Part shown: positions 32,789-40,055 of the stretch, one piece after another
Position numbering within the stretch: the first letter of the stretch is position 1
How the letters are laid out: every line of letters begins with the position of its first letter
Assembly: GCA_012270545.1 (NCBI GenBank)
Contig: JAAXID010000255.1
Span: forward strand, 1-42,686
DNA from: Anaerolineae bacterium
GTDB lineage: Bacteria; Chloroflexota; Anaerolineae; Aggregatilineales; Phototrophicaceae
Length of the DNA: 42,686 bases
Reading direction: 5' to 3'
Position numbers and translations under genes: made by a program
The notes under the pieces: generated by a model
Seen by the model: the letters and a program-made list of their open reading frames with translations, nothing else
What the model was told of the DNA's origin: nothing
Database searches by the model: none

Positions 32789-33331
32789 ATAGCGAGTTCA
32801 CCTTATAGGATCAACGGAAATATCCGCGGTGTACGCGAAGTCCGGTTGATTGACGACACGAATACCAATATCGGCGTAGTCAATATCCATTACGCGCAGG
32901 AGCGCGCCGATGATGTCGGCTTAGATCTAGTGGAAGTCGCGCCCAATGCGGAGCCGCCGGTTTGCCGAATAATGGACTATGGAAAATTCCAATACGAGCA
33001 GCGGCGCAAAGAGCGCAAGTCCAAGAAGAATCAAGTCAAGGTGACGGTCAAGGAGATACAGCTTCGTCCCAAGACCGATGAGTACCACCTGCGCTTTGAT
33101 ATCAAGCGGGCGGAAAAGTGGCTGCTCGAAGGCAAGAAAGTAAAGTTCCGCGTGCGTTTTCGCGGGCGCGAGATCACGCATCAGCATATTGGGCGCGAGC
33201 GGCTGAGCAAAATTGAGGATGAATTGAAAGACGTTGGCGTCGTCGAGTTGCATCCCAATATGGAGGGTCGTGATATGCTCATGATTCTGGCGCCAAACAA
33301 GGACATTCGACAAATTTCGGAGAAGCAATAG
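32789..33331 (+). CDS. infC: Translation initiation factor IF-3 (probable ATA start)
   Basis: A 180-aa IF-3 in two domains: the N-terminal part RINGNIRGVREVRLIDD...LDLVEVAPNAEPPVCRIMDYGKF, a basic linker rich in Lys/Arg, and the C-terminal domain KVKFRVRFRGREITHQHIG...MLAPNK-type. It keeps initiator selection accurate and prevents subunit joining. The track begins at GTG 32750, which has no ribosome binding site. ATA 32789 has AAGGGG 9 nt upstream and yields a family-typical N-terminus (MASSPYRING). IF-3 genes often use rare AUU/AUC/AUA starts for self-control, so ATA is preferred here. Its stop overlaps the rpmI GTG by 1 bp. Confidence 0.9.
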   Translation: MASSPYRINGNIRGVREVRLIDDTNTNIGVVNIHYAQERADDVGLDLVEVAPNAEPPVCRIMDYGKFQYEQRRKERKSKKNQVKVTVKEIQLRPKTDEYHLRFDIKRAEKWLLEGKKVKFRVRFRGREITHQHIGRERLSKIEDELKDVGVVELHPNMEGRDMLMILAPNKDIRQISEKQ

Positions 33332-33582
33332 TGCCGCGCAAGAAGAAGACGACCAAGTACAAGCTGAAGACGCATAAAGCGACCGCCAAGCGCTTCCGCA
33401 TGACCGGAAGCGGCAAAATCGTGCGAACCAAGGGCGGCAAGAGTCACCTGCGCCGGCGTTCCGCCAAGCGTGTCAAGCGCCAATGGGACAAGACCATGGA
33501 AGTCGGTGAAAAGGCGACGCAGCGCCGTATTCGCCGGCTGGCACCTTATCTCGGCAAATACAAGGCGAATCCGCCCGCGTAA
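33331..33582 (+). CDS. rpmI: 50S ribosomal protein L35
   Basis: 83 aa, somewhat longer than the usual 64-68. The body KKKTTKYKLKTHKATAKRFRMTGSGKI is the L35 signature, followed by KSHLRRRSAKRVKRQ. Start is GTG directly overlapping the infC stop (TAGTG), so it is translationally coupled. The extra length is at the C-terminus. Middle gene of the standard infC-rpmI-rplT operon. Confidence 0.95.
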   Translation: MPRKKKTTKYKLKTHKATAKRFRMTGSGKIVRTKGGKSHLRRRSAKRVKRQWDKTMEVGEKATQRRIRRLAPYLGKYKANPPA

Positions 33583-33651
33583 GCTCGATCCTATATCGCA
33601 AGGCATAGCCCAGCGCGTCGTTGCCGGGTCTATCCTATACGGAGAAGTCAA

Positions 33652-34005
33652 ATGGCAAGAACAAGAACCGGAATCGTCAGGCGCCGGCGGCACAAGAAAG
33701 TCCTGAAGCTCACCAAAGGGCAGTGGGGAACGCGCAGCAAAAATTTCAAGCGCGCCAATGAGGCGATGATGCGCAGCCTTTGGTATGCCTACCGCGATCG
33801 CCGTCAGCGCCGCCGTCAATTGCGCCGGCTCTGGATTCAGCGCATTAACGCCGCCGCGCGCCTCAATGGCATGAAGTACAGCCAATTGGTCAACGGCCTG
33901 AAACGCGCCGGCGTCGAATTGGATCGCAAGAGCCTGGCGGGGATCGCGGTTCAGGATGCGGATACCTTCGGCAAGATCGTCGCCGTCGCCAAGCAGAGCC
34001 TGTAA
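33652..34005 (+). CDS. rplT: 50S ribosomal protein L20
   Basis: 117 aa, exactly the family length. Signatures are [31 protein letters not shown] at the start and [39 protein letters not shown] in the globular half. It binds 23S rRNA early in 50S assembly and represses the infC operon in other bacteria. GGAG lies 7 nt before the ATG. A terminator follows. Confidence 0.96.
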   Translation: MARTRTGIVRRRRHKKVLKLTKGQWGTRSKNFKRANEAMMRSLWYAYRDRRQRRRQLRRLWIQRINAAARLNGMKYSQLVNGLKRAGVELDRKSLAGIAVQDADTFGKIVAVAKQSL

Positions 34006-34032
34006 ACCACAGCGACATCTTCGGCAAGCGAC

Positions 34033-34060
34033 AAAGGGGTCCGGCAACAGACCCTTTTTG
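34033..34060 (+). terminator. Rho-independent terminator after rplT
   Basis: Stem AAAGGGGTC/GACCCTTTT pairs over 9 bp (one G-T wobble) around an 8-nt loop and runs into TTTTTGTGTTTC. It lies 28 bp after rplT and before the methyltransferase start at 34079. Some read-through is likely, because the methyltransferase shows no clear promoter of its own. Confidence 0.8.
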
Positions 34061-34078
34061 TGTTTCTATGAGCGTTGC

Positions 34079-34861
34079 ATGGATACCATCAGCAGCACGC
34101 AAAACAAGCGCGTCCGTTACATCAAGTCGCTGCAGACCAAGCCACGGCTCCGGCGCGGCGAAAGAAAGCTGATCCTCGAAGGCGACAGACTGATAGCCGA
34201 CGCCTTGCTTAATCATGGCAAGCCGGACCTCGCCCTATATTCGCCGGAACGGGCCGACTACGAACTGATCGCTCAATTGCAGGGGCGCAAATGCGCGCTG
34301 CTGCCCGTGAGCGAGGCGGTGCTTCGGCATGTCAGTGATACGCAGCAGGCGCCGGGCATCCTGGCTGCCTTCCAGATTCCGCGTCCACCGCTGCCGCAAC
34401 GGTCCGAGCGCCTAATAATCCTGGACGCAATCCGCGAGCCGGGCAATCTGGGGACGATCCTGCGAACGGCGGAGGCGGCCGGCGTCGATCTGGCGATCCT
34501 GGCGCCGGACGGCGTCGACCCCTATAACTCCAAAGCCCTGCGAGCTGGAATGGGCGCGCATTTCCGGCTGCCCGTCGTCGAAGCGAGCTGGAAGGAAATC
34601 GGCGCCTTTTGCCGGGATCTAACCGTTTATGTGGCGATGCCGGAGGCGACAACCCGGTATACTGAGGTGAACTGGCTCGATAGCTGGGCGCTCATCGTCG
34701 GCAGCGAAGCGCAGGGCATTAGCAGGCAGGCGCTAGGTCTGGCGCGCAGTCGCATCTCGATTCCCCTGCTGGGCGCGACCGAGTCCCTCAATGTCGCCAG
34801 CGCCGCCGCCGTTATTCTGTTCGAAGCGCAACGGCAGCGGCTGGCAGCGGCAATTCCCTAA
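34079..34861 (+). CDS. SpoU/TrmH family RNA 2'-O-methyltransferase
   Basis: 260 aa from ATG 34079 (MDTISSTQNKRVRYIKSL); the track ORF wrongly extends 41 codons into the end of rplT. The N-terminal part is an L30e-like RNA-binding substrate domain (LILEGDRLIADAL). The C-terminal SpoU knot domain holds motif 1 (ILDAIREPGNLGTILRTAEAAG), motif 2 (LIVGSEAQGIS) and motif 3 (ISIPLLGATESLNVASAAAVILFEA). It methylates a ribose in rRNA or tRNA; members next to rplT are often annotated as 23S rRNA methyltransferases. The exact target nucleotide cannot be read from the sequence. Confidence 0.9.
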   Translation: MDTISSTQNKRVRYIKSLQTKPRLRRGERKLILEGDRLIADALLNHGKPDLALYSPERADYELIAQLQGRKCALLPVSEAVLRHVSDTQQAPGILAAFQIPRPPLPQRSERLIILDAIREPGNLGTILRTAEAAGVDLAILAPDGVDPYNSKALRAGMGAHFRLPVVEASWKEIGAFCRDLTVYVAMPEATTRYTEVNWLDSWALIVGSEAQGISRQALGLARSRISIPLLGATESLNVASAAAVILFEAQRQRLAAAIP

Positions 34862-34883
34862 GATTCCATCCAAACAGCCCCTC

Positions 34884-34912
34884 TTCAATTGTATCCAGCG
34901 CTGCGGTAGACT
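34884..34912 (+). promoter_or_regulatory. Candidate lpdA promoter
   Basis: TTCAAT (34884-34889) and TAGACT (34907-34912) are 17 bp apart, in the 93-bp gap before lpdA. The start of transcription would be near 34919, 36 nt before the ATG. Matches are only moderate. Confidence 0.4.
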
Positions 34913-34954
34913 AACGCGACTTGGAGATCCACGGCAGGCAGGAGAAGGCAATTC

Positions 34955-36352
34955 ATGGTTAAGGAATTTGATGTCGTCGTACTGGGCGCCGGGCCGGGCG
35001 GATATGTCGGGGCGATCCGCGCCAGCCAGCTGGGGTTATCGACCGCGATCGTCGAGAAGAAGTATTGGGGCGGCGTCTGCCTGAATGTCGGCTGCATCCC
35101 TTCAAAGGCGCTGCTGCGCAATGCGGAACTGGCCTATATCTTGAAGCATGAAGCCGATACCTTCGGCATCAGCGGGGACTTCAGTCTGGATTATGGCAAG
35201 GCTTACAAGCGCAGCCGCCGCGTCGCCAATGGCTTGACCAAGGGCGTGCAATTCCTAATGCGCAAGAACAAGATCGAATCGTATGAGGGCTGGGCGACAA
35301 TCGAAGCCGCCAACCGCCTTAGCGTCGCGCTCAACAGCGGCGCGCAGGAGGAACTGCGTTTCAAGAACCTGATCATCGCGACGGGCGCGTCTACGAAGTT
35401 GCTTCCCGGTACAGCGCTGAGCGAACGCGTTGTCACCTACGAAGAGCAAATCATGGAAGACAAATTGCCGGCCAGCGTCATCATCGCCGGCGCCGGGGCG
35501 GTCGGTGTGGAATTCGCTTATATCATGCGCAATTATGGCGTGGATGTGACGATGGTCGAGTTTCTCGATCGCATCCTCCCGCTGGAAGATCCGGAAATCA
35601 GCGCTGAACTGGCCAAGGCCTTTAAGAAGCTCGACATCAAGGTGCTGACGGGGGCGCGCGTCGACTCAATTGAAGAAGGTGGCGACGGCGTAGCGGTTGC
35701 GGTGACTAGGGCGGATGGCGCGCAGGAGACGCTGCGGGCGGAACGCGTCTTGCAGGCGATCGGCTTCCAACCCCGAATTGAAGGCTACGGGCTGGAGAAC
35801 CTGGGCCTGGAACTCAATGAGGCCGGGGGCATTGAAGTCGATGACAAGATGCGGACAAATGTGCCTGAGGTATATGCCATAGGCGATGTGACCGCCAAGC
35901 TGATGCTGGCGCATGTCGCCGAGACGATGGGCGTGGTCGCCGCCGAGAATATCGCCGGGACGTCTACAGTCACGCTTGATTTCGACATGATGCCGCGGGC
36001 GACCTACTGTCAGCCGCAGGTCGCCAGCTTCGGCTACACCGAGGAACAGGCCAAAGCGCGCGGCTACGACATCAATGTCGCCAAGTTCCCCTTTCAGGCG
36101 AACGGAAAAGCCAGAGGCATGGGCGCTGCGACCGGCTTCGTCAAGCTCATCAGCGACGCGAAATACGGGGAGATACTGGGCGCGCACATGATCGGCGCGG
36201 AGGTCACGGAGATGCTGCCGGAGCTCACCATGACCAACCTGCTGGAGGGCAGCGTGAACGAGCTGGGGTGGCTGGTTCACTCGCACCCCACGCTTTCGGA
36301 GGCGGTGAAGGAGGCGGCGCTGGACGTGGAGGGCGCGGCGATTCACATCTGA
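34955..36352 (+). CDS. lpdA: Dihydrolipoamide dehydrogenase (E3)
   Basis: A 465-aa FAD/NAD disulfide oxidoreductase that reoxidises lipoamide of 2-oxoacid dehydrogenase complexes. FAD loop [10 protein letters not shown] (about residues 11-20), redox Cys pair Cys42/Cys47 in CLNVGC, NAD loop [11 protein letters not shown], second FAD contact YAIGDVT, and active-site His444-Glu449 in [17 protein letters not shown] lies 10 nt before the ATG. The three PDH genes follow. Codon use changes inside the last ~50 codons to GAG/GAC/CAC-only, like the right-hand genes. The protein still reads as an uninterrupted E3, so any junction is in frame (see findings). Confidence 0.95.
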   Translation: MVKEFDVVVLGAGPGGYVGAIRASQLGLSTAIVEKKYWGGVCLNVGCIPSKALLRNAELAYILKHEADTFGISGDFSLDYGKAYKRSRRVANGLTKGVQFLMRKNKIESYEGWATIEAANRLSVALNSGAQEELRFKNLIIATGASTKLLPGTALSERVVTYEEQIMEDKLPASVIIAGAGAVGVEFAYIMRNYGVDVTMVEFLDRILPLEDPEISAELAKAFKKLDIKVLTGARVDSIEEGGDGVAVAVTRADGAQETLRAERVLQAIGFQPRIEGYGLENLGLELNEAGGIEVDDKMRTNVPEVYAIGDVTAKLMLAHVAETMGVVAAENIAGTSTVTLDFDMMPRATYCQPQVASFGYTEEQAKARGYDINVAKFPFQANGKARGMGAATGFVKLISDAKYGEILGAHMIGAEVTEMLPELTMTNLLEGSVNELGWLVHSHPTLSEAVKEAALDVEGAAIHI

Positions 36353-36421
36353 TCGGGTGCGGAATCCGCCAGATGATACAAAATTCGGGCGATTGGCGCG
36401 CCACCATCTTCCCACATCCGT

Positions 36422-36427
36422 TATAAT
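36422..36427 (+). promoter_or_regulatory. TATAAT -10 box placed for a leaderless pdhA transcript
   Basis: A perfect TATAAT ends 6 nt before the pdhA ATG. If active, transcription would start at or next to the ATG, giving a leaderless mRNA. No ribosome binding site and no clear -35 are visible. Confidence 0.5.
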
Positions 36428-36433
36428 GCGTGC

Positions 36434-37414
36434 ATGGCTTCCGGAGACAAGCTGGACGGCGCGCAGCTTATCGACTTCTACCGCCGTATGCTTCTCATTC
36501 GCGTCTTCGAGGAGAGGTCGGCGGAGCAGTACATGCTCGGACGGATCCGCGGCTTCCTGCACCTCTACAACGGCGAGGAGGCCATCGCCGTCGGCGCAAT
36601 CTCCTCGCTGCAACCCACTGACTACGTGGTGACCCATTACCGCGACCACGGCCACGCGCTGGCGAAGGGCATGGACCCCAACGCTGCGATGGCGGAGCTG
36701 TTCGGCAAGGCCACCGGATGCAGCAAGGGCAAGGGCGGCTCCATGCACCTCTTCGACCTCGAGAAGCGGTTCATGGGCGGCCACGCCATCGTGGGCGGAC
36801 AGCTGCCCCTCTCAACGGGGTTTGCGCTTGCGAGCAAGCTCCGCGGCGACGGCGACATTGCGCTGTGCTTCCTGGGCGACGGCGCCATCAACGAGGGCGA
36901 GTTCCACGAGTCGCTCAACCTGGCCTCGCTTTGGAAGCTGCCGGTGCTCTTCTTCGTGGAGAACAACCTGTACGGCATGGGCGCCACCGTTGAGCAGATG
37001 CTGGCGTTCCACGACGAGATCTACAAGTTCGCAAACGGCTACAAGATTCCGTCCGTCCGCATAGACGGCATGGACGTGCTGGAGGTTCTCGAGGCCACGC
37101 AGAAGGCGGTTGCCCACGTGCGAGGCGGCAACGGCCCCTTCCTCATCGAGGCGATGGCATACCGCTTCCGCGGCCACTCCATGGCGGACCCCGCGGAATA
37201 CCGTGCCAGGTCCGAGGAGGAGCGCTGGCGGATGCGCGATCCCATCACCACCTTCGGCGCATCGCTCGTCGAGGACGGCACCGCCACGCAGGATGAGCTG
37301 GACGAGATTCGCACCGAGGTCGAGGAGATAATCGACGCGGCCGTTCAGTTCGCAGAGGACAGCCCGTTCCCGGAGCCGGAAGCGCTCTACGAAGACGTGT
37401 ACGGAGGCATGTGA
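36434..37414 (+). CDS. pdhA: Pyruvate dehydrogenase E1 alpha subunit
   Basis: A 326-aa E1 alpha subunit that binds thiamine diphosphate and decarboxylates pyruvate with PdhB. It shows FYRRMLLIRVFEER, an HYRDHGHALAKG loop, GKGGSMHLF, and the TPP motif GDGAINEGEFHES...ENN. The phosphorylation-loop region reads YRFRGHSMADPAEYR. Length and order are standard. Codons are almost uniformly GAC/GAG, unlike the genes left of 36.2 kb. The 81-bp gap before it contains TATAAT. Its TGA lies 2 bp before the pdhB ATG. Confidence 0.94.
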   Translation: MASGDKLDGAQLIDFYRRMLLIRVFEERSAEQYMLGRIRGFLHLYNGEEAIAVGAISSLQPTDYVVTHYRDHGHALAKGMDPNAAMAELFGKATGCSKGKGGSMHLFDLEKRFMGGHAIVGGQLPLSTGFALASKLRGDGDIALCFLGDGAINEGEFHESLNLASLWKLPVLFFVENNLYGMGATVEQMLAFHDEIYKFANGYKIPSVRIDGMDVLEVLEATQKAVAHVRGGNGPFLIEAMAYRFRGHSMADPAEYRARSEEERWRMRDPITTFGASLVEDGTATQDELDEIRTEVEEIIDAAVQFAEDSPFPEPEALYEDVYGGM

Positions 37415-37416
37415 GC

Positions 37417-38391
37417 ATGGCGGTCATCACCTACAGAGAGGCCGTAGGCCGTGCGCTCCGAGAGGCGCTCCAGGACGAGCGCGTCTTCATGATGGGCGAG
37501 GACATCGGGCGCTACGGCGGTGCGTACGCCGTAACCAGGGGCCTGCTCGACGAGTTCGGGCCGGAGCGCATCCGCGAGACGCCCATCGCCGAGTCGGGAT
37601 TCACGGGCGCGGGCGCAGGCGCTGCGATGGCAGGCATGCGACCGATCGTGGAGTTGATGACCATCAACTTCAGCCTGCTGGCAATGGACCAGATCATCAA
37701 CCACGCCGCCAAGGTGCGGTACATGTCGGGCGGGCAGCTCTCGTGTCCGCTAATCGTACGCACGGTCACCGGCGGCGGCGCTTCCGTGGGAGCCACGCAC
37801 TCGCAGAGCCTGGAGGGCTGGTTCGCCGCCGTGCCGGGAATTCGCGTGGCCGTACCGTCCACTCCACACGACGTGCTGGGCCTCTTTCGCGCGGCGATGC
37901 TGCAGGAGGACCCCGTGATGTTCGTTGAGCACACGCTGCTCTACAGCACCCGCGGCGAGGTTGAGGACGAGCCCTACGTGATTCCGTTCGGCAGGGCGGA
38001 CATCAAGCGATCGGGAACCGACATTACAATTGCGGCGTACTCGCGCATGGCCGTCGTGGCTATGAGGGCCGCGGAGCAGCTGGAGTCGAGGGGCATCAGC
38101 GCGGAGGTCGTTGACCTGCGCACGCTCAGCCCGCTGGACTCGGAGACGGTGGTGGAGTCGGTGCGCAAGACGGGCCACGCGGTGGTTGTCGAGGAGACGT
38201 GGTACACCGGCGGGTTCGGCGCTACCGTCGTGGGGCTGATACAGGAGCGGGCCTTCGACTACCTGAACGCGCCAGTGGGACGCGTGGCAGGCGAGGAGGT
38301 CCCCATGCCCTACTCTCGACACCTTGAGCAGGCCTCCATACCGGACGAGGCCCGCGTGATCCAGGCGGTTGAGGCCACCCTCGGTCGCTGA
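37417..38391 (+). CDS. pdhB: Pyruvate dehydrogenase E1 beta subunit
   Basis: 324 aa from ATG 37417, which has GGAGG 9 nt upstream; the track GTG at 37411 is too close to that site. Features are FMMGEDIGRYGGAYAVTRGL, RIRETPIAESGFTGAGAGAAMAGMRPIVE, and HSQSLEGWFAAVPGIRVAVPSTP, with the transketolase C-terminal domain from about residue 200. It completes the thiamine-dependent active site with PdhA. No unusual residue was noticed. Confidence 0.94.
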   Translation: MAVITYREAVGRALREALQDERVFMMGEDIGRYGGAYAVTRGLLDEFGPERIRETPIAESGFTGAGAGAAMAGMRPIVELMTINFSLLAMDQIINHAAKVRYMSGGQLSCPLIVRTVTGGGASVGATHSQSLEGWFAAVPGIRVAVPSTPHDVLGLFRAAMLQEDPVMFVEHTLLYSTRGEVEDEPYVIPFGRADIKRSGTDITIAAYSRMAVVAMRAAEQLESRGISAEVVDLRTLSPLDSETVVESVRKTGHAVVVEETWYTGGFGATVVGLIQERAFDYLNAPVGRVAGEEVPMPYSRHLEQASIPDEARVIQAVEATLGR

Positions 38392-38415
38392 CACCAACGG
38401 CAGGAGGCACGGGAA

Positions 38416-39642
38416 ATGGCTACATCGGTTGTTATGCCTCAGATGGGCTACGACATGCAGGAGGGAACCCTCGTGCGGTGGCTGAAGCAGGAGGGCGAGG
38501 CGATTGCGCGAGGCGAGGCCATCGCCGAGATCGAGACCGACAAGGCCGTGATCGAGATGGAGGCGTACGCCTCAGGCGTGGTGCTGAAGACCGTGGTTGA
38601 TGAGGGCAGCACGGTGCCGGTGGGTGACACCATCGCGTTCATCGGAACTCCCGGCGAGCCTGTGCCCGAGGTGACGCCCTCGGCTGCGGCTCCCGCGGAG
38701 GCGGCGCCCGAGCCTGAGCAGGCAGCCGAGCCGGCGGCGCCCGCCGCTGCGACGGCCCCTGCAGGCGCGGTGAGGGCTTCGCCCGTGGCGCGCAGGCTGG
38801 CGCAGGAGAAAGGCATCGACCTGGCGCAGGTCACTGGCACTGGGCCGAATGGTCGCATCACCAAGGAGGACGTGGAGGCCCACGAGAGCGCGGCGGCCGC
38901 GGCTCCGACACCCGCGGCGGAAGCGCCCTCTGCGGTCGAGCCGGCGGCCCGCAGGCAGCAGGGCGAGCTCGTACCGCTCACCCGCATGAGGCAGGCAATC
39001 GCGCGGCGCACGGCGCAGAGCAAGCGGGAGGTGCCGCACTTCTACGTGTCGGCGGGCGTGGACATGACGGCTGCGATGGCGCTGCGCTCACAGATCAACG
39101 AGGCGCTCGCCGGCGAGGCGCGCGTCTCTGTGAACGACCTGATCGTGAAGGCGTGCGCGCTTACGCTGGCCAAATACCCGGCCTTCAACGCTTCGTTCGA
39201 GGGCAACAACCTGCGCATGAACCCGGCCATCAACGTGAGCATCGCGGTGGCCGTCGAGTACGGCCTGCTCGTGGTGTCGCTTGGCGACTGCCGGGGCAGG
39301 TCTCTGGTCGACATCTCGAAGGCGGCGCGCGGCGCGGTGGAACGCGCGCAGAGCGGTGTGCTGCGAGAGGACGACTACACGGGCGGCACGTTCAGCATCA
39401 GCAACATGGGCATGTTCGATGTGGACAGCTTCTCGGCGATCATCTACCCGCCTCAGTCTGCGGTCATCGCCGTGGGCACGGTGCGGCAGCAGCCGGTGGT
39501 CCGCGACGGCGAGATCACGATCGCGCAGATGATGCAGGCGACGCTCTCCACCGACCACCGGGTCGCAGACGGCGCGCAGGCGGCGGAGTTCCTGGTAGAG
39601 GTCAAGCGGGTCCTGGAGAACCCGGTCACCCTGCTGGTGTGA
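38416..39642 (+). CDS. pdhC: Dihydrolipoamide acetyltransferase (E2)
   Basis: A 408-aa E2 protein with one lipoyl domain (residues about 1-80, lipoylated Lys43 in IETDKAVIEM), an Ala/Pro/Glu-rich flexible linker, and a peripheral-subunit-binding domain (ASPVARRLAQEKGIDL...NGRITKEDV). After a second linker comes the catalytic domain, with HxxxDG as His381-Asp385 in TDHRVADG. It transfers the acetyl group to CoA and forms the complex core. AGGAGG lies 9 nt before the ATG. With PdhA, PdhB and LpdA it supplies a full pyruvate dehydrogenase complex. Confidence 0.95.
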   Translation: MATSVVMPQMGYDMQEGTLVRWLKQEGEAIARGEAIAEIETDKAVIEMEAYASGVVLKTVVDEGSTVPVGDTIAFIGTPGEPVPEVTPSAAAPAEAAPEPEQAAEPAAPAAATAPAGAVRASPVARRLAQEKGIDLAQVTGTGPNGRITKEDVEAHESAAAAAPTPAAEAPSAVEPAARRQQGELVPLTRMRQAIARRTAQSKREVPHFYVSAGVDMTAAMALRSQINEALAGEARVSVNDLIVKACALTLAKYPAFNASFEGNNLRMNPAINVSIAVAVEYGLLVVSLGDCRGRSLVDISKAARGAVERAQSGVLREDDYTGGTFSISNMGMFDVDSFSAIIYPPQSAVIAVGTVRQQPVVRDGEITIAQMMQATLSTDHRVADGAQAAEFLVEVKRVLENPVTLLV

Positions 39643-39670
39643 GGGGGAGACGGCAACGTCCTGCACAGCC

Positions 39671-39690
39671 ACTCCTGCGCAGGCAGGAGT
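39671..39690. repeat. Short hairpin repeat (ACTCCTGC stem)
   Basis: Perfect 8-bp inverted repeat ACTCCTGC/GCAGGAGT with a 4-nt loop, 28 bp after pdhC. It shares the CCTGC/GCAGG stem with the larger hairpin 50 bp downstream. Confidence 0.6.
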
Positions 39691-39710
39691 CCACTGCGAC
39701 TTACACCCTC

Positions 39711-39765
39711 TCCGTCACTCCCGTGAGAAGGGGAACTGGATTCCTGCTTCCGCAGGAATGACGGA
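39711..39765. repeat. Dispersed palindromic repeat (GATTCCTGC...GCAGGAATGAC type)
   Basis: A 55-bp element ends in inverted TCCGTCA/TGACGGA and contains an inner perfect hairpin ATTCCTGC/GCAGGAAT. The GGATTCCTGCTTCCGCAGGAATGAC core is a type I recall as widely dispersed in bacterial genomes (REP/MITE-like). It carries no gene. It may also work as the pdh operon terminator. Confidence 0.6.
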
Positions 39766-39817
39766 CGGCGCTCGTCGTGCATGACGGTGTTGGCTTCAGT
39801 GCAGGTAACTCCAACCG

Positions 39818-40041
39818 CTACAGCGGCAAGCGCATAGCTTGGTACACCTCGATCTCGCAGCCTTGGCCCCACGCGATGTGCGGGTGGTCCGCAACCAGCG
39901 CGACCGCGGCCTCCATGTCGTCCGCCTGCACCACCGAGTAGCCGATGACGTCGCTATCGCGCGGCGAGCTGCCGTCCGGCGTCACCCTCAGCCCGCCCAT
40001 CAACGCCGAGCCGGGGAAGTTTAGTGCGTCACCGCGTCTCG
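39818..40041 (-). pseudogene. Truncated copy of the YCII-like gene
   Basis: The minus strand encodes the last ~70 codons of the protein found complete at 41503-41838: GDALNFPGSALMGG, SSPRDSDVIGYSVVQADD and CEIEVYQAMRLPL match almost residue for residue. Homology stops at about 40041 and an in-frame TAG lies just upstream (40047 region), so the N-terminal third is missing. The track shows only the part from an internal ATG (61 aa). It lies on the far side of the LRR gene from the intact copy, in the same orientation. Confidence 0.85.
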
Positions 40042-40055
40042 ACTACGGGCGATCC

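Noticed and set aside
35666-36784. 372-aa minus-strand ORF across lpdA and pdhA
   Set aside because: Shadow ORF; both plus-strand genes carry full catalytic motifs.
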